Shown in pieces: positions 11,276-22,117 of a stretch of DNA of 64,000 nucleotides. The position numbers and the translations under genes were made by a program. Each line of letters starts with the position of its first letter. Within the stretch, counting starts at the first letter, position 1. Source of the stretch: Sclerurus mexicanus (lineage: Eukaryota > Chordata > Aves > Passeriformes > Furnariidae); the NCBI GenBank assembly GCA_013396755.1, contig VWZF01001679.1, positions 712,274 through 776,273 on the forward strand. The letters are read 5' to 3'. Below the pieces are notes generated by a model. That model had not been told where the DNA came from. It made no database searches and worked only from the letters and a program-made list of their open reading frames with translations.

Positions 11276-13544
11276 GGAATGAAAAGCCCCTCAGCCTAAC
11301 TCCAGTTCCTGGAAAAATGTTGGAAATATTAGTACAGCATCTAAAGATGATACATAGTAAGAAAAAAGCAGGATGACAAAATGAAAATGTTTTTTGCAAA
11401 AACAAACCACATCAGACCAACCTAATCCCCTCCAATGGCAGAGTAACAAGACTTGTCATTAGGAAATAGTTAAGCTAAATTACAGCTTAGCTAAGCGATA
11501 GCAAGGTTATATTTAGGTTCAATAAGACATTACTGTCTTACATGACATATTCTTATATAAGGTACAGAAATGCACTACAATATTAGTGCAAGATTGCAAA
11601 CTATTTTCAAAGGTTTTAGTGATCTAGCCTCAAGGAGAAATTGGGCTTTCTCATGGGTGTGCTCTGGGTGTAGGCTGATTCAACATTTTCATTACCACTG
11701 GTATAAGAACACCAGGTACGACAGAAGGAGGAGGCAGAATGGAGCCTGAGGGCAGAATGTGGCAGCCAAGTACAGGAACTTGGCGGCTCCAGTTTTGCCT
11801 CTGGAGAAATGTAATGTCAAATCAGTGTCAGCAGAGCAGGACTCCAGCAATCCTGTCTCTGGCCAAAAAACACAGCACAGCCACCTTCATCCTGGCGTTT
11901 CCTAACTGCAGGAGTTTGCAGTTAATGAATCCTGCTGAGAGACCTGGCATGTGACAGCCCATCCAAAAGTTCCAGTTTTTATCACCTGCAGTATCCCATA
12001 CTACCAGTTTCTAAGGTGTCTAAGTGCCTAATAATTGCTACAGATGGTCGATGGAACAAAAATGAGGTTCTGGGGGAAGAGAAAACAATGCAAATGGTGG
12101 AGCAATGAGCCTAAAACATAGGAGATTAGGTAGACTTATGGGGTTTAAAATCAAGCTAAATAATGAGCTAGTTTTCAGTCTACTGGGTCTTTCTGTAAAT
12201 GGCCAGTCTCCAATTTTCTAGTCATTTCAGAGACATCTAAAAGCATCTGGACATAGGTAAGGTGCTTTTTAAGGAGGGATTTGAAAGAAGAAAATGTTTC
12301 CACAGGGCACGTGCAGAAGTTGGTACCCCCTGAGCAGCTTCCAAGGTTTAAATCTTTTATGGACCGTATGCCTCACAACTCAGAGCAAGAGCTGTGCAGA
12401 CATTTTAAATCTGCAGAAACCTAGAGCTTTTCTTTGGTGAAAGAACAAAGCATTATAAAGATCTAACACTATGTCCAGACCAACAATTTTAGAAGCATAG
12501 AAGCAACAGGTTCACTGAATCTTTATCTTCACTACGGTTCTCCAGAGGGAACAATTACAAACAGACACAGAAAGGAATGAAATTGACCCACATAAAAGGT
12601 AGAGAGCTCTCAACATGCATTCTCAGCCCCACTCACACATATTGTTTATTCATGGCTCAAGAAATAGGACCATAAGGCTACTCAGATAATAACAAATGTA
12701 TATGTACAAAACAAATTAGCATGCACTTGAACGTTTCCCAGACCCTGTTCTTCTGTGCTGAAGGATTTTGTCAATAATTAGAGACAGCTCTCCCCACTGC
12801 TATCACCACCTTCCTCTTTGGAGATGCTTCTTGCGCACTAAGGAAGCAAATGGAGTTAAATCTCAACTTCTTGAACACCCCACTAAGGGCACATCTAAAA
12901 ACTTGCTATCTTAATGAATGCATATGAAAGAAAATGGCAGTATCAAATGTTTCTTTGGTAGCAACTTCTAATTTTGAAATAGACCATTCAAGTTTGCCTG
13001 TTCCAAGGTTCACCAATTTCCTTCTCTCTGCCACATAGGCTATTAGAAAGCGTATCATTAGCAGGCCTGAATTATAGGCAGGTCTAGAGAAACCAAGGCA
13101 GCTACATGGATTCCTGCTGAGATTCAGTCAGTGCTGGAAACTTTCGTAGTCTCTGAGGAGCAAAGCACAGTGCTATGCAGTGTGACAAGTCTGAGTGCAG
13201 GCAGCACCATGGAGGGGTGCACGGCAGATGGTTCACCAGATTTGTTTGTTCCCAATGTGCATGATTGTGTGCTATGCTCTGGCAGAGCCTGTGTCTGGGC
13301 AGCCAGGAGGGAGACTGTCTGCTTGCCCTGTGCTGGCTATGCTGGGCCATGCCAGAGGACAAGGGAGATGACACCTTCCCGGGGGCCTGAGTGATTCAGG
13401 GAAAAACCTCTGGACTCATTTGGTGGGAAGCAGAGGGGAGTCTCTCTGCAGGGTGAAATGCAAACCTGCAGTGCAGATGGAGACAGAGACTCCTGAAACC
13501 ATGATTTCACAGCCATTTCTATTAGAAAAGTAGAATAATTTACA

Positions 13545-14030
13545 CGGGAAGGCACCACTGGAAGTCATCCAATCCCACCACCTGCTCACAGCAGCACCAG
13601 CCTGGAATCTAGCTCAGATTTCTCAGGGCCATGTCCAGCCAGGTTTTGGATGTCTACAAGGATGGCAATTTCACAGCCTCACAGGGTGATGTGCCCTTGT
13701 TTTTCCCTCCCTGTGAACATTACTTTTCTTATATCTCATTTACATTTATCATGCTGCAGCTTTCATTCCCTGCCTTGCTCACTACCACTGCACTCCTCAG
13801 GCTCCGTCTTCTCTCTCACGTAGCCATTATGTCATGGAGGACAGCAAGTACAGCCTTCTCCAACCTGAAAAAGCCCTGGTCCTCCAGCCTTTCCCCAGTT
13901 GTCCTGGGCCCCAGGCTCCAGAGACCATCAATCATCCTGGAGAGATGGCAAGGATGTAAGAGGATGAGACACCTGGCAGCGGCATCCTGCACTTTGGTCA
14001 GGTTAAAGCAATTGTGAAACCACAGCCTGA
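13545..14030 (-). mobile_element. CR1 LINE fragment, antisense
   Basis: Read on the + strand, this shows the reverse complement of CR1: 'aggcaccactggaagtcatcc', 'cagggccatgtccagcc', 'ctccaacctgaaaaagcc', 'ctggtcctccagcc' and 'gcatcctgcactttggtc'. The CR1 3' end is therefore to the left and the element lies on the - strand. It is diverged and truncated. Frames on either strand (for example 13631-14017) are by-products of this element, not genes. Confidence 0.75.
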
Positions 14031-15802
14031 GAAGAGAAGGAAGCAGCCTCCAAGCTAAATTTTGGAGTGACAGAAAGTCACAGTCTCCTTGGGATGCAGA
14101 GGGTCTTTACTGTATTACAGAAAGAAACTGACGCTAGGCTGGAAATAAGCTCACTGCAGTGGCTCAGGGGACCATGCTATGTGTGCATTCCCTTACCGAA
14201 GCTGGAATTAACATCTAAGCAAGACAATCCTGCTTGGAGTGAGCCCAGACCTACTGTGAAGACTGGCTTGGGGCAAGGTCAATGCACAGCATGAAGGCAA
14301 AGATGCAACTTAAAGGTGAAGGTGTGCTTAAAAGTCACTTGGAAGGATTGGAGCAGACACTGGACATGATTGTACCTGATCTGTATTGCCACTTATTCCA
14401 GCAGGCCACTGCTAAACTGTTCCATGTAACCACGAGTGCCTTTCCTTTTGAAACAATTGTGAGAAACAGCTCTGGCAGTGAAGAGCAAGATACAGCTTTC
14501 ATCAGCTGCATGATGACATTTACTCTCAGTGCTGTCATAGGAGGGACTGTGATCTTTGTACTTCAGGGGGCATCATCAGAACAGCAACAACCCGTTGTGT
14601 TTTAAAATGCTTTTAGAGAAATTATCTAAATATTTAAAAAATATAAAAATGTTTCTGTACTAGAGAAGCAAGCATACAGTTCCTCTAATTTAAATAATTA
14701 ATTATTTTTGTACTACAGCCAGGATGTTTGCAAGGGAATTCATGCTAGATGACTCTTATTAATGCTGGCAATTTAATAAAAAATTATATATATATAATAT
14801 ATAATAAAAATAATATTATTAAGATCTTTCAATAGTAATAATAATACTTTAAAAACCCCAAAGTAACTCAGGCTTCAGAGTAATGACACCTAATGTTGAA
14901 TATCAAGAATACCAAATGTAAAGATTCCTGTCTTTTGGAATATCAGAGCACTGCCTACATAAGCATACCACCTGCACAAAAAGAGAGTTACAAGTTCATG
15001 TCTAACATATTCTGCTATCAAATATTGAAATGGAGTCTCAGCAAATTTCAGGATGGTTTACATGGTTGGATGAAATTGCTGTGCAGATGAGAAAAAAAAA
15101 TCGGGTATCACATTGGATAACACTGGAATTTGATATAGATTAGATTTTATTTACTTAATTTTTTCCTCAGAAATGTCAGCAGGTGAAGAGTGCTTTCAAT
15201 TGCATGACTAAATTGCTCTTAAATGAAGTCATGTTGATTAGTATTTTCTTCACTTTTCTTAACTTTACTCAGAGCTGCACTTTTTTTCTTTAATTGTCTT
15301 CTCATTTGTCTCTTGGTGCATGAATTATTCATCTTGAGTCTGAATATGTTCTAGGTAAGTCTCTATAACCTCTGAGGCTGTTTCATTTGTTAGTTTACAG
15401 GGAAACAGGCTGCATGTGCCCAGCTGCGGGGTTTTTAGCCTGTAAACAATTCAAACACATTTTCTAGCAGTCTGGATCAAAACTCATGTTGAACTGCTCC
15501 ACTTACCTTTGCACAGGTGAAAGGCAGTCACAGAGGAGAAAGATAGAAGAAGCCAGGAAGGAAAGGATTTGCACCAGCTCCAATGACCATATATACATGG
15601 AACCTTCAATGCTGTACCTACTGGTAGTTTCACATGTGCAGTCGTACATGCTGGAAAGAGAGGAAAATAAATGCTTCTATTTATTCCTAACCCAGAGGAA
15701 AATCCTACCAAAAAATGTATCGCCCTATTATAAAGCTTCTTTTTCTGAAAGATTCTTCCCTGAAAATACAGTACAAGAAAAGACATTTTCACTACAAGAC
15801 AG
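14031..15802. other. Intergenic DNA, no gene recognised
   Basis: About 1.8 kb between two CR1 fragments. An AT dinucleotide-type repeat lies at about 14774-14821. A 107-codon frame at 14282-14605 has no recognisable motif, no splice context and no upstream promoter signal I can identify. Confidence 0.5.
14774..14850. repeat. AT-rich microsatellite
   Basis: A stretch of TATATA and AATAAT repeats, followed after a short spacer by 'agtaataataatac'. It is ordinary simple-sequence DNA. Confidence 0.75.
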
Positions 15803-16195
15803 ACTTTGAGGTGCTGGAGCACATCCAGAGAAGGGCAATAAAGCTGGTGAAGGGTCTGGGACACAAGTCTGATGAGGAACAGCTGAAGGAGCTGGGGGTG
15901 AAAAGGAGAGTCAGGGGGAATCTTATCACTCTCTACACTCTCTACAACTACCTGGAAGGAGATTGTACGGAGGTGAGGGTTGGTCTCTTCTCCCAGGTAA
16001 CAAGTGATAGGACAAGATGAAATAGTCTCAAGTTGCACCAGGAGAGGTTTAGACTGGGTATTAGGAAACATTTCCTCACCAAAAGGATTATCAAGCACTG
16101 AAAGAGGCTTCCCAGGGAAGTGGTGGCATCACCATTCCTGGAGGTATTTAACAGACTTGTAGATCTGGCACTTAAGGACATGGTTTAGTGGTGGA
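15803..16195 (+). mobile_element. CR1 LINE 3'-region fragment
   Basis: Sense-strand CR1 motifs follow one another: 'gaggtgctggagcacatccag', 'agaagggcaataaagctgg', 'gagctgggggtgaaaagg', 'ctctctacaactacctggaa', 'tctcttctcccaggtaac', 'gtgataggacaagatgaaat', 'gcaccaggagaggtttag', 'ggcacttaaggacatggttt'. The frame contains stops. The 204-codon antisense frame at 15484-16098 is produced by this repeat and is not a gene. The terminal CR1 tail is missing or diverged at the right boundary. Confidence 0.9.
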
Positions 16196-19100
16196 CTTTC
16201 AATCGAAATGACTGTGTTATTCTAGGAAGTATAGCACTTTTTCTCCTTGAATTGCCCACCTCCCAGGGGATGCTCATCCTGGGTGGAAGGCGTTCACCAG
16301 GGCACTGACCTGTGAGTTTTCTAGCCCCTCAGTTATACCCATATTAGCACAGTGCCTATGGTTACCCATCCATGGGTGCTGCAGGAGCACCCTTACAGGG
16401 GGATCATGTAAAACACAGGAGGCCTGACCATGTGGGTCCACCTCTGTGTGAAAGCATGCGCTGGTGTGCTGGCCTGCCACTTCCTTGCCTGCATTTTGGC
16501 AGTGTCTGCACCTTATGCTAGCTTACACTTTTGAAGCACAAGGCAACAGTTTGTCCTTCAGTCCATTGCTGCATGAGGTAGCTGGTGCCACCAGTCTGGC
16601 TGAGGTGTGCTGGGTACCATGGGCTCCTGAATGCCCATCTCTGCCATCATGCTGCCATCCCTATAGCAACCCTCAGCCACCACAAACATCAGTACTGCAG
16701 CTTAAATTTTCAGATAAATAGTGATGTTCCCAGCAATTGTCCCTTATTAATGGCAATATAAATAATTAAGAAATAATGTATCATTTAAAACAAATATGTC
16801 AAATGAAAGCTATTAAAAGTCTGGTATAGAGAAAGCAAAATATCTCTGTGCAAAATACCAGACTGAAATGTGGCTGTGGCACTCATCCAGCTGTCTTTTC
16901 CTTAGGCTCATGACTGGTATTATGTATACTTTTAATTTTACTCACTTCAGTACTTCTATCATATAAACTCATGCAGTTTACACAAGTTAATGATGCATGT
17001 GAAGTATTTGCTGGAGTGGGGAGTTGGATTCCCAGCAGAAGGGTTTGTAGAAATACGGGAAGACTCTTATGACTATTCTAAGAAAAGACAGGGTTTGGCC
17101 ATGCATATACAGCAAAAATCAGGTGCCTGCCCCAAAAAATTGTCTTCACTGTTTACTCTGCACCATTCCTAAAGTAATAACACTTGTCTGCCCTGGTTAA
17201 TGTTTTCTAGAGTACGTTTTGCTTTCATAATGTTATTTAACAGTATAAATAAGAGAGGGAGCTGCAGGGTAGTCCTAGTGAAGATAGCAGGATCCTTGGA
17301 AGCTGCTGTAAGTAGTGATTTTTTTGCTTCCCATAGAGACTTTGAAAGTGTCTTCCCTTGTTGCAGGCAATTGGTTTTAAATCTTTCCATCTTGCATTGA
17401 AATCTGTCCTAGATAGAGAGGCTTTTATTGGGTCAGGTGGATATAAAGGACATCAGCATCACAACTGAGGCAGTACGTTGCCTACGTATTGTCAGGTGGC
17501 TGGCAGACGGAGTAAGAATCTAAAAGCCAGAGCAAAGTGTCTAGTTGCCTTGCAGGAAAGCAATGTGGTCTCTGGAGCCAGGAAATCCTAAAAGTGGGAC
17601 TTTCCCTGATGTACCTCCTGCTAGAAAAAATAGGCTCTGCTTCATTAAAAGCCTGAGGGTCAGTGCTTAGAGCTTTTTTCTTTAATAAATTGGTGATTCT
17701 TTTTAAGAAATTCTGCTGATTCTTATATTGAAGGTCTACACAAAATACCTTTGCTTAGAGAATGGCATATCTATTATCTGCTTCCCTTTTAGATGAGGCA
17801 TTATTGTGTTAATCATCAGATTACAGGACCATTGAGAGGGAAGGAAAGAAAATGGTGAATTTCACATGCTCAGGAGAGTGAAGATCACAGTGGGGTCAAC
17901 ATGTTCGATGAGCCAGAGACTGGGCTGTGGTCAGCTGTACACTGAAAAGTAGAAACTGGGAACCTGGTCTGATCTGTTCTTGTGGAGAGAAGAAAATCTC
18001 TCTCCCACCTGACTGCCCTAATCACTGCTGTCATTCTTTTTCATCTATTTTTATATCCTCTGGACTAAGTGATGCTTCATCCCTGACTGTGTGTGGTAAC
18101 TCAGGTTTAATAGCAGGTACTTGTGGTGACCTGGTAGAAGCATGAGAGCTCATGTTCACGTTTCCAGGTAAAAGCAGGCTGGAAGTGGTTGATGCCACTC
18201 TCTGAGTGAGCTCTCCAATGTTAAGCTGGCTTACAGAAGATAGAAGAAACAGGAAACAGCTCTGTGAACAGTCACATACATTTCTAGAGGACAATGCAAA
18301 CTTGGCTTCCACGTTTCTGTGGCAAAAAGATTTAACTAAATACTCACAGTGGTTGGATTCTCTGAAGAATCCAATGCCATTGGCTTGTGTTTTCAGTCTT
18401 CTCAGAGGCTTCAGGCATAAAGGCATCAAAACTCCGAATGACAAGAGAAGTAAATGTCTAGATGATCAGTTTGGAATAGGCCTTGAGCATATCCAGGTGC
18501 ATATAATGAAGCGTGCAGAGAGCTTTCTGACCAGCTAGGAAAGCACATGTGACTTTGTGGTACTCCTTTGAAAAGGTGGTCCTAGACAGCAGGATTCTGA
18601 GGTCATGTTCTCACACACAGACATGGCTAGTCAAGTCTTTTGTGTTTTTCTGTGTGCTTGGGTGATTTTTTTTTTTGGGGGTATATGTGTTTCTGAGTAA
18701 CTAATACTAATTCAGCAGATGCTACTGGTGGTTGTGGTGCCATGCCTTGATATGCATGGTGCCCCTACAGTGCAGCTTTCAGCAAAAAAATTCCTCATAT
18801 TCCCTCATTCAGAAACAATCAGGAAGGTAGCAGCACCATCTGGTGAGCAAACAGCTTTTCTATTCATGCCTGCATATGTTTTGGAGTAGTGCAAACTTTC
18901 ATGTTGTCTGAAATAAGATAACCAGGAGGACCCCTTATGGGAGAAGTATGGGATGAATATTCATCTCCTGGAATATGACATAGGACTCTAGAGGCAGAAA
19001 ATTGTCTTCAGAATTGTCTCTCCAAATCACAGAGATAAAATCAGCCCCCAAATGGACAAATTAGCTGTATCCAAATCCAGGTGTATCTATCATTCAGAAA

Positions 19101-21290
19101 ACCCCATCCAGTTCACTTCCAGGCTTTCTGGTGGAATTATTCTAGGGTAGCTTCAACTAATCCCTGTGTTCTCCATTTTCTTTCCGAGTTGCATGGTAGG
19201 GACGATTGTGTGACAGGGAAGAGGTAATATATTCAGCAAGTGTTACCACCAAGTCAGCTACAGACAAATTGCTGAAAACACTGTCCTCCAAGTGTTGGCA
19301 AACTCTTGTGTCATTGTCTGGTTTGATTGAAAGCTATTCTTTAAAGCAATCTACTCTCGAACACCACAAATATATTGTCATTGTAACACACACAAACAGA
19401 CGAAAAGAGGCAGAAGTAAACATGTTTCCTTCCAGGCTATTCAACCAGTCAGTGTAGATTTGGAACTAGAATTGAAGTGCTTTTTACCTCTACTGCCAGG
19501 TTGATGGACAAACTTTTTTCTGGAGATTGTACAAGTAAAAGTTCTTAAAATAGAGAGCTTTCTGCAAACTTAGCTCCTTCAGACAGGGAATTCCTTAAGG
19601 GCTTTATAGCACAGGTTCTCAGCTCTTTGCTTTTTAATAAGTCATTAGCAAGTATGCTTTAGAAAAATCCCTCAATCATTAAGACCATCTGCATCTTCTG
19701 TTTAATGCTGAAAGGGTCTCTGTTGTCAGTTTGCCACTGGTTGATCACTTGCTAACCTACAAACCACAGTAATATCATATGAAATACTAAGTGTTGAGTA
19801 TAAAGTAACAATATCCAATGATACTCTGAAGGCTCGGAGGAACAAATTATAAATGCATCTTTGAGTTTCAAAGAAGGGACTAATGGAGTAGACCACTTGT
19901 ATCTTCAAGGCTTAAACGACAAAAAAGGACCTCAACAAACTGCAGCTGCCAAGTCTCTTACAATCTCATGCTTTTAAAACCAACCATTACTGAGATTTTT
20001 GTGAGAACTGATTCATGATTCTTGACTGTGATTGGCCAGTACTGAGTAACAGATGGATGATTCAGATTCAGATTGTATTTAATTATCTGTGAATTCAGAG
20101 CTGTAATAAAAGGAAATTAATTCCATGAAAGTACATAAATTAACCACAAAATGTGAACATGTCTTAACTGCATAGAGCAAAAATATCAGAATAGGGAAAA
20201 TAGCCTCCAGAAAACTGTAACCAATACTTTACAGAACCCTTACAGAAAATAAATGCTATGTCCATTAGCCATAATTTTGAGGTCAAGACATTTAAAAGCC
20301 CTGTCTACTTTGCATTCCAATTAAATAGAAATTGGTAGTTTGAAGTATGCCTAGAAAATCCTATCTATCTGCTATATTTTTTAATAAATATTAAATGTGA
20401 TGAGATAGAGAACAGGTGGCAACTTACGGTTAAAATGAAATGTTTCATTTTTTGGTATTCGTGTTATTCTTAATAAATTATGACTGCAGCTGAGTAAATA
20501 GTTCATAGTAAATAATTTATCCACAGACAGCTTCTGAATCAGCCTGCTGGGTATGTGGAAATAGATTAGGCTTAGCTTTGATGCTTTTGTTTGGGAGCGG
20601 ATTTCTTTTCAAAGTCCGACTAATACATTGGCTCACTGACAGTGATTTTAAATATTCAGAACCGGAGCTATTATGTTAAGTTTAAGTAGCTAGATACATT
20701 CAGAAGTATCATTTCAATGTCAAAGTCAGAGGAGACCAAACTATAATTTAAAACAACTGTGTACAATAATTGAAAATGTAGTTACCAAGATCCCTCATAG
20801 TTCTTAACACTTGCCAGTAGCACTGTAGGTGTTATTGCAAATAGGCCTGTTTTTTTAATTACTTATAACAAACATGCAAATGTTTGAATATTTGATTATA
20901 GCTTGGAAATGTTTTGTTATTCTTATGAGTCTAACTGTAAGTGGATATTCAACTACTAAAACAAATTGCTCCCTCTGATGTTATAGAGAAAGCAGGACTG
21001 TAAGTGTAGCACTTGCTGAAGACAGTCTCTCAAGTTAAATCATGCCAGAGATGAAAGGTGCAATTGATGTAATATGTCTCTCCTTACACAATTTAAGCAA
21101 ATCTGGCTCATTATCTCCCTGAATCCTTTGCAACTCTTTCACCATTTCTTTGCCCTAGATTCTGAAATGAGGTCTATTGGGATATTCACATCCCCACTTC
21201 CAAGGTCCCTTTGTAAGAGCTTATACAGTGCAAGGTATCAGCTCTGCAATGAAATGTAGCCACCACGGTCAAGCATAACACATTGATAAA
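16196..21290. other. Intergenic DNA upstream of the first serpin, no gene recognised
   Basis: About 5.1 kb with no supportable gene. The longest frame, 18031-18444 on the - strand (137 codons), ends in a Ser/Pro/Glu-rich stretch. It matches no family I recognise and has no obvious splice or promoter context. Overlapping open frames on the opposite strand suggest a stop-poor patch rather than a gene. A short perfect inverted repeat lies at 20432-20451. Confidence 0.5.
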
Positions 21291-21295
21291 CATAT

Positions 21296-21460
21296 TGCCC
21301 TTTGACCAGTAGAGCATCTGATAAAAATAAGGCCTTGTTCTTTGTTAATGACATTGACTACTTTGGGTATGCTCAAAATGTTGATCTATGAAGAGACAAC
21401 ACATTCTTATTTAAAGAATTACATTATTTCTATTCAGAATAAATAAATAAATAAATAAAG
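21296..21460 (+). promoter_or_regulatory. Candidate hepatocyte promoter and short leader exon of the first serpin
   Basis: At 21296-21308 is 'tgccctttgacca', whose reverse complement is a good HNF4-type direct repeat with one-base spacing. At 21344-21349 is 'gttaat', a perfect HNF1 half-site. At 21409-21416 is a TATA-like 'tatttaaa'. About 45 bases further on, at 21461, a 'gtgaaa' follows 'aaag' and could be a splice donor for a short untranslated exon. This spacing resembles the liver promoter of alpha-1-antitrypsin genes, which also splice a non-coding leader to the exon with the start codon. The acceptor at 22100 shows that such a leader must exist; its location here is inference. Confidence 0.35.
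21438..21460. repeat. Short (AAAT)n microsatellite
   Basis: About five tandem copies of a tetranucleotide AAAT/AATA unit. It lies inside the proposed leader-exon region, so any transcript start here would sit in simple-sequence DNA, which weakens that proposal. Confidence 0.85.
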
Positions 21461-22100
21461 GTGAAAAACTCCAAAGCACCTATTCCTTAGAGAGGTAGAG
21501 GCTTATATTTGGTTTGCTACTGAAGAACAGCCACTGCTATTTGTCCTTTCTTGAAATATGGTGCCTTATCAATCTGACCAAAGGTTTATTTAAACCAAAG
21601 GTTTATTCCTTCCTGCCTAACTTCTCAAATTCTGTCTGTATGTAGCCACTAATGCTGCTCACTTGCATGAATTTCCTCTTTCTCCCTTTACTCACAAAAC
21701 ATCCAAACTTCTTCTATGATGAGCTTTCCAGGAATTATTCAGACCATTAGTGTCAAAAGCGCAGTGGTACTGCAGCCTTTCTGTGATTAGCCATGGTGTG
21801 TTTTCTGGTGGGATATGCTCCATTCTCTGGCCTGCTGAGGGTGCTGTGCATTCAACTAATCCATGCTGAATTTTGTCTTTGCAGGTATTTAGGGTGGGGG
21901 TGGCAGAAGGAGTTGGTGGAGACTTGCCAGGAGGCCTGGGAAAATAAAAAAGTAAAAATCTGGCAAGAATTGGAGAACATGGGAACTGAGGACAAAAGAA
22001 AGAGATAAGATTTTTTATTCAGTGGTAATGACAGAATAATTATTTCTACTTATTTAATTTACTTATCTTAGTAAAATCTTCTCCTTTTTTTTTTCCATAG

Positions 22101-22117
22101 GATTTTAATACAAGAAG
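22101..22117 (+). other. 5' untranslated part of the first serpin's start-codon exon
   Basis: A pyrimidine-rich tract ending 'ttttccatag' at 22100 is a strong splice acceptor 17 bases before the ATG. This supports translation starting at 22118 and shows that an upstream non-coding exon is spliced in, as in other SERPINA genes. Confidence 0.85.

Larger units (their letters stand above)
8781..13544. other. Intergenic DNA with tandem and low-complexity repeats, no gene recognised
   Basis: About 4.8 kb with no supportable gene. It contains a 53-bp tandem duplication (9514-9619) and an A/G-rich purine tract (about 11211-11275). Open frames at 10958-11299 and 9253-9483 have no recognisable domains or splice context. 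Confidence 0.55.

Noticed and set aside
11112..11299. Lys-rich C-terminus of a 113-codon frame
   Set aside because: The Lys run is produced by the purine-rich low-complexity tract, not by a protein-coding gene.
13631..14017. 128-codon open frame on the + strand
   Set aside because: It coincides with an antisense CR1 fragment and has no independent support.
15484..16098. 204-codon open frame on the - strand
   Set aside because: Most of it is the antisense of a CR1 LINE fragment (15803-16195), so the open frame is a by-product of the repeat.
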